Origin: CAYTLW01 sp964438735
GTDB lineage: Bacteria; Myxococcota_A; UBA9042
Direction of reading: 5' to 3'
Assembly: GCA_964438735.1 (NCBI GenBank)
Contig: CAYTLW010000169.1
Span: 1 to 14,113 of the forward strand
DNA length: 14,113 nucleotides
Part shown: positions 1 through 8,000 of the stretch, piece after piece
Numbering within the stretch: position 1 is the first letter of the stretch
Layout of the letters: each line of letters opens with the position of its first letter
Notes under the pieces: generated by a model
Told to the model about the DNA's origin: nothing
What the model saw: only the letters and a program-made list of their open reading frames with translations
Databases searched by the model: none
Made by a program: the position numbers and the translations under genes

Positions 1-2123
1 GGCGCTGGACGTACAGACTCGTCGACAGCGCGAGTCCCTGCATCGACAGCGACCTGCTCTGCGGTCGCGCCGGCGGCATCCATCGCGCCGGCATCCACAG
101 GCGCCAAGCTGCCGGTGTCGGTGGACGGCGCGGCGCCACCCGCGTCCGCCTCTTGCTCGGCGGCGGTGACGTCTTCGGCAGCGATCGCCGCCGGGGCAGC
201 CTGCTCCGGGGCGACCGGCGGCGGGTCTGGGGCCGGGCTCGGTGTCGCCGCCGGTGTGGCCGGGTCCGTCTCGACAGCACTCGGCCTCTCGACGGCCGGG
301 CCGGAGTCCGAATCGCCCATGGAGCCATAGGCAACCGCGCCGCCGACCGCGACGATCAACAAGAGCGCGGCCACGGCAAAGGGCCAGCGCGAACGCTGAT
401 GACTGGTGGACGTCGGCGCCCGCTCCACCACGGTGTCCTGGCTGGCCGCGTTGACCTTGGCCACGTCGATGGCCACGGTCTCCCTGCTGGCCATGTCCAG
501 CGCCGCGGGCACATCGAGCACCACCGTCTTGGACTCATGGGCCAACGCCGCTGCTTCGGCGTCGACGGCGGCGAGCGCGGCTTCTTTGACGGACACGATG
601 GGCAGCGGTCGGATCCGCTGCGGGTCGACGACAATGGCCGGCTTGGGCGGGGTCTTCTTGACGGCTTCCGCGATCGGTTCGGGTTCCGGCGCAGGTTCTT
701 CTGGCGTCGGCTCTTCCGGGGTTGCGGCCGCGGGCTCGGCGGAGCTCGCCACCCTCTGTTGCACAGCGCTGGTGGAGAAGGCCACTGTCGCGCGCTCGTC
801 CTCTTCCTCCACCGGCTCGACGTCTTCGGGCGCCTGCGGAACGGGAATGGCCACGCCCACAAATGTCGCCCTGTCACCGCTTCGTTCGGCAAACCCGCCC
901 GGCAGCTCCAGCCCGTCATCGACACGGGTGGGCGACTCGGCCTGGGACACGGCGTCCGGCAGGTCGACCGGTCCGGTTTCCACCTCGTCGGCTGCGGGGC
1001 CGCCGCGGCGATCGTCACCCTCGGGCAAGGCCAGGTAGGGCGGCGTGACGCTCGGCACGACATCTGCCTGAATCGTCAGGGCGTCCACACCGGGCTCGTC
1101 ATCCTGCCTTGGGGACTGCCCGAGGCTGTCGCGCAGGGCCTGGATCTCGGTCGCGGCTTCAGCGACCGTCGATGGCCGATGGGCGGGGTCCTTGGCACAG
1201 AGCAAGTCGATCAGCGACTGGACGCGGCGCACGTCCACCAGATCCGGCCGCAGTTCGGCCAGGCGCGGCAGCGGTTCCATGGTGTGCTTGAGAAGCACCT
1301 GCACCGGTGACTCGTGCTCGAAGGGCGCCCGACCGGTGAGCATCTCGTGCAGGATGATGCCCATGGCGTAGATATCGGAGCGCGCGTCGGCCTGCAGACC
1401 ACGGGCCTGTTCCGGAGCCATGTACTTGGGCGTGCCGACGATGGTGCCCGTCTGGGTGACTCGCTGGTACTCCTCGGCGAAACTCGCCTTGGCGATGCCA
1501 AAGTCCATCACCTTGACGAAGTCGCCCTCCCCGACGATGTCGCGCAGGAATATGTTTGTGGGCTTGAGGTCGCGATGCACGATGCCCAGGCCATGCGCTT
1601 CCTGCAGGGCGTGGAGGACCTGGAGCGACAGGTCGAGCGCGCGAACCAGTTGAAGCGCGCCGCGGTCCAGGATTTCGACCGCCAGCTCCTTGCCTCGCAA
1701 CAGCTCCATGGCCAGGTAAAAGAGACCCTCGTCGCTGATACCGAAGTCAAAGACGCGGATCGAATGGGGATGACTCAGCCTGGAGGTCACCTTGGCTTCG
1801 CGCTGAAAACGGCGGATGGAGTCCAGATCGCTCGATATCTCGCGGGAGATGATCTTGACGGCCACCTCGCGGTCCATGGACAGCTGCATGGCCTTGTAGA
1901 CCTTGCCCATGCCCCCTTCGCCGAGCTGCTCCTGGAGCTCGTATTGATCGCTGAGAACCATGCCGACGGTGGGTTCGGCGACACTGCCGCCCTCCAGCAG
2001 GAGCGCGGGCACACTGGTGGTTTTGCACTTGGGGCAGCGGCGCGCCTGAAGTCGGACCCCGCACTCGGGGCAGATTCGCCACCCCTCACCTTTGACCACG
2101 ATGCTGGGACGGTCGTCGCTCAC
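1..2123 (-). CDS. Transmembrane Ser/Thr protein kinase with N-terminal zinc ribbon (C-terminus cut by window edge)
   Basis: A Hanks-type kinase of the PknB style: cytoplasmic catalytic domain, one membrane segment, extracytoplasmic tail. Seen directly, counting from a GTG at 2123: a zinc ribbon (C18-P-E-C21 and C30-P-K-C33); the kinase domain at about residues 61-325 with glycine loop GEGGMGKVY (68-76), VAVK lysine K90, alpha-C glutamate E109, HRDLKP (183-188, catalytic D185), DFG (207-209), a Thr-rich activation loop and APE (236-238). A Pro/Glu/Ala-rich linker runs to about 578, followed by one hydrophobic segment (about 581-600) and an Ala/Pro/Asp-rich tail open at base 1. At least 707 codons are present. 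No clear Shine-Dalgarno precedes GTG 2123; an in-frame GTG at 2141 is possible, and ATG 1961 would delete the zinc ribbon. All catalytic residues are intact, so an active kinase is expected. Substrates are unknown; the divergent TPR/lipoprotein genes are candidate partners by position only. Confidence 0.93.
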   Translation of the reverse strand, partial: MSDDRPSIVVKGEGWRICPECGVRLQARRCPKCKTTSVPALLLEGGSVAEPTVGMVLSDQYELQEQLGEGGMGKVYKAMQLSMDREVAVKIISREISSDLDSIRRFQREAKVTSRLSHPHSIRVFDFGISDEGLFYLAMELLRGKELAVEILDRGALQLVRALDLSLQVLHALQEAHGLGIVHRDLKPTNIFLRDIVGEGDFVKVMDFGIAKASFAEEYQRVTQTGTIVGTPKYMAPEQARGLQADARSDIYAMGIILHEMLTGRAPFEHESPVQVLLKHTMEPLPRLAELRPDLVDVRRVQSLIDLLCAKDPAHRPSTVAEAATEIQALRDSLGQSPRQDDEPGVDALTIQADVVPSVTPPYLALPEGDDRRGGPAADEVETGPVDLPDAVSQAESPTRVDDGLELPGGFAERSGDRATFVGVAIPVPQAPEDVEPVEEEDERATVAFSTSAVQQRVASSAEPAAATPEEPTPEEPAPEPEPIAEAVKKTPPKPAIVVDPQRIRPLPIVSVKEAALAAVDAEAAALAHESKTVVLDVPAALDMASRETVAIDVAKVNAASQDTVVERAPTSTSHQRSRWPFAVAALLLIVAVGGAVAYGSMGDSDSGPAVERPSAVETDPATPAATPSPAPDPPPVAPEQAAPAAIAAEDVTAAEQEADAGGAAPSTDTGSLAPVDAGAMDAAGATAEQVAVDAGTRAVDESVRPA

Positions 2124-2216
2124 AGCCGCGGACGATAACACGGCGACGGTGCAGCAGACAGGGTGCGGCCACCGCAGGATGACGCCGATCGGGGGGCGGC
2201 GACCCCGCGCCGACGT

Positions 2217-2246
2217 TTGACGGTCGTCGCACCGCTGGCGGATAAT
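2217..2246 (+). promoter_or_regulatory. Sigma70-like promoter for the TPR/lipoprotein operon
   Basis: The -35 box is TTGACG (2217-2222, 5 of 6 consensus) and the -10 box is GATAAT (2241-2246, 5 of 6), with an 18-nt spacer. The A/T-rich -10 box stands out in a very GC-rich surrounding. Transcription would begin near 2253, leaving a leader of about 65 nt before the TTG start at 2318. The operon reads away from the kinase gene. Confidence 0.65.
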
Positions 2247-2306
2247 CCAGCCCCCCGCTGCGCGCGCCCGGCAGCGACCGCCGTGCGCGCAGACGGCGAC
2301 CGGTGC

Positions 2307-2312
2307 AGGAGG
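2307..2312 (+). promoter_or_regulatory. Strong Shine-Dalgarno that selects a TTG start
   Basis: A perfect AGGAGG at 2307-2312 is followed by 5 nt and then TTG at 2318-2320. The longest-frame GTG at 2303 lies upstream of this site and has no comparable ribosome binding site of its own. This argues that translation starts at the TTG. Confidence 0.75.
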
Positions 2313-2317
2313 CCACG

Positions 2318-3160
2318 TTGAAGTCAGGCGCGCGCCAGGTACAGCCGGCCGCATGCACCCGCCGCGGTGGCGCAGCTCGCCTGTTGGTGCTCGGCCTGAT
2401 CGGCGCGTTGATAAGCGTGGCGACGCCCGACGAGGCCAACGCCGCCAGCCGGGCCAAGCGCAAGCGCGCCATGGCCTATTTCGACCGCGGCGCCAAGCTC
2501 TACAAGGCGGGCAAGTATAACCATTCGGCGCCGCTCTTCCTGCGCGCCTGGAGCGTGGACCCCAAGCCCGAATACCTGTTCAACGCCGCCCGCGCCGAGC
2601 ACCGCGCGGGCATGTTGAAGGCGGCCAGACAGCACTACGACCAGTGCCTGAACCTCAAGGGCGCTCCCAAGGCCATCCGCGAGCGCAGCCGGAAGCACAT
2701 CGCAGAGGTGGACGCCGCGCTGGCCAAAGCCGCCGCCGCGGACGCGGCGCGCAAAGAGGCCGAGCGCAAGGCAGCCGCCAAAGCTGCGGCGGAGGCAAAC
2801 GTCGTCGGCAGAGCGAGTGCGGGGAGTTGGCGCACGCCAGCGGGTTGGGCCGCGCTGGGTAGCGGCTTGCTTGCTGGCGGTGTCGGCGCGTGGTTGCTCA
2901 TCGACCATGGCTCCGCACAGGCAGCGCTGGACGACAAGATCGATGATCTCAACGGGCAGGGATTGATCGTCGGCACGGACTATCAGACCTACCACGATGA
3001 ACAGACCCAATTGCACAGCGATCGGCGCCTCGGCATCGGCACTCTGGCCGCGGGCGCCACCCTGGCTGCCGTCGGCGCCTGGCTGCTGCGGACGGCGCCC
3101 GACCACAAGGTGGTCATCCTGGCGCCGGGGCCCGGCCTGGCGCTGCTGGGAAGGTTCTAG
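2318..3160 (+). CDS. Periplasmic TPR protein with C-terminal pair of membrane segments
   Basis: Predicted at 280 residues from the TTG at 2318; 285 if the GTG at 2303 is used. Seen directly: an N-terminal signal with Arg15/Arg16/Arg21, a hydrophobic stretch at about 22-35 and an A-N-A cleavage-like site near residue 42; then helical repeats of TPR type (AYFDRGAKLYKAGKY and NAARAEHRAGMLKAARQHY motifs); an Ala/Lys/Glu-rich coiled-coil-like stretch; and two Gly/Ala-rich hydrophobic segments at about 177-195 and 238-257, joined by a roughly 40-residue polar loop. This layout (signal, one or two TPRs, charged helix, two TMs) is common in myxobacterial envelope proteins, often near Ser/Thr kinases. 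TPRs usually mediate protein contacts; no enzymatic motif is visible. It is the first gene of an operon, 2 nt before the Cys-rich gene and divergent from the kinase. A specific role cannot be given. Confidence 0.85.
   Translation: MKSGARQVQPAACTRRGGAARLLVLGLIGALISVATPDEANAASRAKRKRAMAYFDRGAKLYKAGKYNHSAPLFLRAWSVDPKPEYLFNAARAEHRAGMLKAARQHYDQCLNLKGAPKAIRERSRKHIAEVDAALAKAAAADAARKEAERKAAAKAAAEANVVGRASAGSWRTPAGWAALGSGLLAGGVGAWLLIDHGSAQAALDDKIDDLNGQGLIVGTDYQTYHDEQTQLHSDRRLGIGTLAAGATLAAVGAWLLRTAPDHKVVILAPGPGLALLGRF
3148..3154 (+). promoter_or_regulatory. Ribosome binding site inside the end of the TPR gene
   Basis: GGGAAGG at 3148-3154 lies 8 nt before the ATG at 3163 and overlaps the last codons of the TPR gene. 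It supports ATG 3163, which keeps the Arg-containing n-region of the signal peptide, over the internal ATGs at 3208 and 3214. It also implies co-translation of the two genes. Confidence 0.6.
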
Positions 3161-3162
3161 CG

Positions 3163-4314
3163 ATGGTGGTCCAACGCACCGACCCGTCGGGTTGCAGGTG
3201 GTCTTCGATGGCCATGTTGACCGCATGTGCGGGCCTGGTGGCGCTGTCGGGCGCGTGCGACGAGGAGTTGTTGGGTCCCGAGCGATTCGCCTGGGACAGC
3301 CCGGAAGCCCGGTCGGCGGGGTTGGCCGACGCCGGCGATAGCGACGGGGTGGTCGCCGACGCCGGCAACGGGGACGTGGATTCGGCCCAAGATGTGGACG
3401 CCGGGCCGGATGTCAGCCCTGATGTCCAGGTGGATGTGGGGCCCCCGCCAGCTGATTCGGCACCAGGGGACTCGAGCGGCAAGTCGTGCGCCACGGATCA
3501 GGACTGCGTGACCTTGGACGACGGAGATCGATGCAATGGAATCTGGTCATGCCAGGCGGTTGAAGGCGTTGCCACATGCGCGCCCAAGCCATCGTCAGCG
3601 GTCAAGTGCGACGCGAGCAAGGACACGACATGCGCCGTGGCCGCGTGCGATCCCGACACAGGCGCCTGCAACCTGCAGACGATGGCCGACGGCACGTCCT
3701 GCGACGACGGCGACCCATGCAGCGGCGGAGATGCTTGCAAATCGGGCGCCTGCGTCGCCGGCATCGCGCTCGCCTGCGCTTGCACCCAGGACGCGGACTG
3801 CGCCGCCTTGGACGACGGGGATCCATGCAATGGCACCATGCACTGCGGCACAAAGGACGGAGCGGCGGCGTGTCTGATCGACCCGGCGAGCACGGTCAGC
3901 TGCGCGGAAGATAAGAACGGTGAATGCATCGCCAACGCCTGCGACAAGTCGACAGGTAAGTGCGTCATGGGTCCCATCAATGAAGGCGGCGCCTGCAAAG
4001 TGGACGGCGACAAGTGTGCCGCGAGCACGCAATGTCAGGCCGGTCAATGCCTGGCCGCGGACGCGGGCAGCTGCGACGACGGAAACTCGTGCACCCTGAA
4101 CGCCTGCGATCCTGTCAAGGGCTGTGTATTCAAGAGCAAAGCGGTCGATGGCAACGCCTGCGACGCCGATGGCAAGCCCTGCGCGAGCGCAGACGTCTGC
4201 AAGGGGGGCGGCTGCCAGGCGGGTCCCGCCAAGGATTGCGATGACGGCGATCCGTGCACCAGCGATCTCTGCGATCCCGACACAGGCGCCTGCCAGCACA
4301 AGAAGTCCTGCTGA
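3163..4314 (+). CDS. Secreted cysteine-rich repeat protein, probable lipoprotein
   Basis: 383 residues. The N-terminus has Arg5 and Arg12, then a hydrophobic stretch ending in a lipobox-like region. Two cysteines could be lipidated: C32 (after L-S-G-A) or C22 (L-T-A-C, the better consensus but with a short hydrophobic core). An acidic Asp/Ala/Val/Pro-rich linker (about 33-95) follows, typical of myxobacterial-type surface lipoproteins. The rest is built of repeats such as DDGDPCTSDLC-DPDTGAC and DQDC-DDGDRCNG; I count 40 cysteines after C32, an even number that fits an all-disulfide extracellular fold. The same repeat type opens both Cys-rich blocks of the giant lipoprotein downstream. It is second in the operon with the TPR gene and ends 14 nt from the convergent Smr gene. 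No catalytic motif is seen. A surface binding or structural role is inferred; the ligand is unknown. Confidence 0.85.
   Translation: MVVQRTDPSGCRWSSMAMLTACAGLVALSGACDEELLGPERFAWDSPEARSAGLADAGDSDGVVADAGNGDVDSAQDVDAGPDVSPDVQVDVGPPPADSAPGDSSGKSCATDQDCVTLDDGDRCNGIWSCQAVEGVATCAPKPSSAVKCDASKDTTCAVAACDPDTGACNLQTMADGTSCDDGDPCSGGDACKSGACVAGIALACACTQDADCAALDDGDPCNGTMHCGTKDGAAACLIDPASTVSCAEDKNGECIANACDKSTGKCVMGPINEGGACKVDGDKCAASTQCQAGQCLAADAGSCDDGNSCTLNACDPVKGCVFKSKAVDGNACDADGKPCASADVCKGGGCQAGPAKDCDDGDPCTSDLCDPDTGACQHKKSC
3646..3669 (+). repeat. 24-nt perfect direct repeat, copy 1
   Basis: This segment encodes the CDPDTGAC motif and is identical over 24 nt to 4270-4293, 624 nt downstream in the same frame, although the flanking repeat units differ in codons and residues. 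It suggests recent duplication or gene conversion between repeat units. Confidence 0.75.
4270..4293 (+). repeat. 24-nt perfect direct repeat, copy 2
   Basis: Second copy of the CDPDTGAC-encoding 24-mer, in the last repeat unit of the Cys-rich lipoprotein gene. It matches 3646-3669 at every base. Confidence 0.75.
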
Positions 4315-4328
4315 GACAGACGGCGCGT

Positions 4329-5042
4329 TCAGTTCGGCCGGATCAACACCCGGGTCGCGCCGCTGCCACCTTCGTGTGACAGCCCGGGCGCAAAGGCCAG
4401 GACGAATTCACGCATCGGGCGGGTACGCAGCCACCTGCGCACCGCCTGGCGCAACACGTCGCCGTCGCCGCCCGAGCGCAGTCCCTTGCCGTGCACGATG
4501 AGCACGACGCGATGACCGCGCATTCGGGCCTCGGCGAGACCCGCTGCGACACGGCGGTTGGCCGCGTCTCGCCGCTGACCATGCAAATCCAGCGTGCGGT
4601 CCACGGTCAGCGTGCCCGTGCGGAGGTCGTCCGCCGCATGTTCGCTCACGTCGCTCGCCTGCCACTGGCCGTGCTCTTGTTCGTCCATGATGGCGGCGAA
4701 GTCAGCCTCCTCGTCGGCGGCCGCTGGCTGCGGTGAAGGCGGATCGCGGCGAGGCGGCACAGGCGCCACCCGCACCTGGCGCAAGGGCTCCACTGCGCCC
4801 ACAGCCATGGCGAAGAGATCTTCGTCATCGAGTTGCAGGTGCGGCGCGTCAGGCGATGTCTCGGGCGCCGGCTCGTCCGGTGTGTCCGGCTCTGACGGCG
4901 AGTCGGCGGGGGGCTGCTCGGGCGCCGTGTCCAACAACGCCTTCAGCTCCTTTCGGACGTCCTTGAATGGTTGCCAACTAGGCGGCACAGCGGGCCCCGA
5001 GTCGGACGTCGGGGCGGGCTTTCGTCGTCGCCTGCGGGCCAT
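4329..5042 (-). CDS. Smr-domain protein (MutS2-type small nuclease domain, stand-alone)
   Basis: 237 residues. Residues 1-145 are low complexity: a very basic start (MARRRRRKPAP), a short helix (KELKALLDTA), then Pro/Glu/Asp-rich sequence. The Smr domain fills about 149-235 and shows the family motifs: LDLHG (151-155, with the D-x-H pair), VHGKGLRS (around 184-189) and GGSGATRVLIR near the C-terminus (from 225). Smr domains occur at the end of MutS2 and as stand-alone proteins; known members nick DNA or, as in E. coli SmrB, cleave mRNA at stalled ribosomes using the DxH motif. Which activity applies here cannot be read from sequence. The ATG lies 3 nt after the stop of the giant lipoprotein gene and has no obvious Shine-Dalgarno, so it is probably expressed by translational coupling. 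It is a cytoplasmic protein with no evident functional link to that gene. Confidence 0.92.
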   Translation of the reverse strand: MARRRRRKPAPTSDSGPAVPPSWQPFKDVRKELKALLDTAPEQPPADSPSEPDTPDEPAPETSPDAPHLQLDDEDLFAMAVGAVEPLRQVRVAPVPPRRDPPSPQPAAADEEADFAAIMDEQEHGQWQASDVSEHAADDLRTGTLTVDRTLDLHGQRRDAANRRVAAGLAEARMRGHRVVLIVHGKGLRSGGDGDVLRQAVRRWLRTRPMREFVLAFAPGLSHEGGSGATRVLIRPN

Positions 5043-5045
5043 GTG

Positions 5046-8000
5046 CTACTTGCAGTCGTTGGGGCAGTAGGTGTTGTTCTCGCCCTTCTCGGGCTGGCAC
5101 TTGCCGTCGCCGCACAACTTGCCGCAATCCTGTGGGCAATTGGTCAACGTCTCGAGCATACCGCACTTGCCGTCCGGGCAGCCGGGCAGGCAGGCGCCGC
5201 AATCACCCTTGCAGGTCTCGCAGTTCTCGCCCTTGGTGAAGTCGCACTTATTATCATTGTTGCAACCGCCGCCGCCGCCGTCGTCGAAGCAGTCTTCGAT
5301 GCAGTTCTGCTTGTTCTCGCCCTTGCCGGGTTCGCAGATGTCGTTGCCGCAGCTGGGTGGCTTCACGCCGCCCTTGCAGTCGGTGGCGCAGTTCATCGTG
5401 GTCTCGCCTTCCTTGTCGTCGCACTTGCCGTTACCGCAGTTGCACTTGCCGGGCGCCATGCAGTCCTTCGCGCACGACTTGCAGTCTTCCTGCTTGGCCG
5501 GGTCGCAGACCCCGTCGCCACAGCTGCCGCCGCCGCCGCAGAGGCAGTCGGTCGGGCAGTTCTTGCAATCCTCGCCGAGCCCCTTGTCGCACTTCTTGTT
5601 GCCACAACTGGGCAGGCATTTGCCGCAATCCGTCGAGCAGGTGTTGCAGTTCTCGCCCTTTGACAGCTCGCAGTTCTTGTCACCGCATTTGGGCGGGCAT
5701 TGACCACAATCCTTGGGGCAGATCTTGCAATCTTCGCCCTTGCCGACATCGCACTTATTATTGGGGCAGATGTCGGCGCACTTGCCGCAGTCCTTCTCGC
5801 AGGACTGGCAGCTCTCGTCGTCGCCCAGGTTGCACTGACCGTCGCCGCACTTGTTGTTGGAGCAGTCTTTGGGGCAGCTGAAGGGCGACTCGCCCAAGCC
5901 CGGCTCGCACTTGCCGTTGCCGCAGGGATTCGAGCAGCCCACCTTGCAGTCTTCGGGGCAGGTGTTGCAGGTCTCGCCGTTGGCGGCGTCGCAGACGTTG
6001 TTGCCGCAGGTGTCCTTGCACTTGCCACAATCCTGCGGGCACGTATCGCACTTCTCGCCGTTGTCGCACTTGCCATTGCCGCAGCCCGGCTTGCAGACGC
6101 CACAGTCCTTCGGACAGTTGCCGCAATGCTCGCCATCCATGATCTGGCACTTGGTGTCACCACACTTGACGGCGTCGCATGGCCCGCAGTCCTTTTCGCA
6201 GGTCTTGCAGTCTTCCTTGTCGGCCAGCACGCACTTTCCGTCGCCGCACTTGTTGCTGCCGTCGTTGCAGCCGCATTGCAGGGTGGCGAAGACCTTGCTC
6301 AGTTTGCCGGGCGGCAAGGTGTCGACCACGAACCGCTTCTGCGTCTTGCCGTCGGTCTCGAAGTTAAACGTCCACTCCGACTTACAGCCGGACGTCTTCG
6401 GGCCCTGGGTACCGCACGCTTGAGATTGACTCGTCTTCTCCTGGCACTTGCCCTTGACGTCGCCACAGATGCCGGCGGAGGCCAGGTGGTCGAATTCGAG
6501 CACGCGCGCGGTCTGCTTCATGTAGGGCGACTGGGCTCCGAATGTGCCGGTGCCGAAGACCTGGATGGTCACCGCGTGGGTCGCCTTGCAGCCGATCTTC
6601 GTCTTGATGGCGTACTCGGCGCCCTTGGCGGGCACGTCGCTGCAGGTGAACTTCTCGACCAGCTTGGTCGTGGTCGGACTCTGATCCGTCAGGTTGATCT
6701 TGGCGCCGCAGGTCAGGAACGCGTCCTTGCACATGGGACCGCAGTTGTTGACGCCGGCGACGCACTTGCCGGCGACACATTTATCGCCCGTGGTGCATGA
6801 CAGGCCGTCATCGCACTGGCCACCGATGATGGGCTCGTTGATGCACTTGTTCAGCGGGCCGTTGCAGTAGTCCTTGGTGCAGCTGTTGCCGTCGGCGCAG
6901 TCGCTGCCGCCACAGGGTTTGCCACCCTGGTCGCAGTCGTCGGGGCAGTTGCTCTTGTCCTCGCCGATGTTGGTATCGCACTTGTTGTTGCCGCAGAGGT
7001 CGCCGCAATCCTGCGGGCAGTTGGTGAGCTTTTCGCCCTTGGCCGGCTCGCAGACCTTGTTGGGGCAGCTGGGCAGGCAGGCGCCGCAATCGCCCTTGCA
7101 GTTCTCGCAGTTCTCGCCCTTCTCGACCTGGCACTTCTTGTCGTTGTTGCAACCGCCGCCACCGGTATCGCAATCGCCGGGGCAGTTCTGCTTGGTCTCG
7201 CCAGGATCGCACTTATCGTTGCCGCAGGTCTTGGGTTTGGTGCCGCAATCACCGGGACAATTGGTGCTGTTCTCGCCCTCCTTGTCGTCGCAGAGCTTGT
7301 TGCCGCACTTGCAGCTGCCGGGTTTGATGCAGTCCTTGGGGCAGCTCTGGCAGTTCTCGCCATTGGCACCGTCGCACTTGCCGTCGCCGCAACCCCCGAC
7401 GCACTCGCCGCAGTCCTTGACGCAGGACTTGCAGTCTTCGCCGTTGGCCTTGTCGCAGAACTGGTCACCGCAAACCAGGCAGTCCTTGCCCTTGCAGTCG
7501 GCGGGGCAGCTCTTGCAGTCCTCGCCCGCAGCCTTGGTGCAGATGTTGTCGCCGCACTTGGCGTTCTGCGGGTCGCAATCGGCGGCGCAGCTCTGTTTGG
7601 TCTCGTTGCCGGTGCACTTGCCGTCGCCGCACTTGTCGACCACTGCGCAGTCCTTGGGGCAGGTCTTGGCGTCCTCGCCGGCGTCGCACTTGCCGTTGCC
7701 GCAGTTGGCACCGCCGCCACAATCCTCGGGGCAGTCATCCTTGGTCTCGGGCGGCTCGCATTTGCCGTCGCCGCACTTGTCGCCGGCGGCGCATTTCGGG
7801 CAATCGCCCGGGCAGTTGACGCAGGTCTCCTTGGCGCCGGCCTCGCACTTGCCGTTGCCGCAACCCGGCGCCGGCAGGCACTGGCCGCAATCCTTGCCGC
7901 AGGACTTGCACGTCTCGCCCTTGTCGGCCGCGCAGACCTTGTCGCCACAGGGGTTCTGGCAGACCTGCTTGCCCGCCTTGCATACGCCATTGTCACAGAC

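Larger units (their letters stand above)
2124..2317. other. Divergent intergenic region between kinase and TPR gene
   Basis: This 194-nt GC-rich spacer separates two divergently read genes. On the plus strand it holds a recognisable sigma70-like promoter and a strong ribosome binding site, annotated separately. A modest hairpin (arms cgctgc/gcagcg, 9-nt loop) lies between the promoter and the start codon. I see no convincing promoter for the leftward kinase gene. The kinase frame stays open through the part of this region that I translated, so the kinase start remains uncertain. Confidence 0.6.

Noticed and set aside
153..1310. 385-codon plus-strand frame over the kinase gene
   Set aside because: Arg/Gly/His-rich composition without any domain, opposite a kinase with all catalytic motifs.
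4315..4328. Bidirectional terminator between the convergent lipoprotein and Smr genes
   Set aside because: Only 14 nt separate the stop codons, and no hairpin or T-run is visible.
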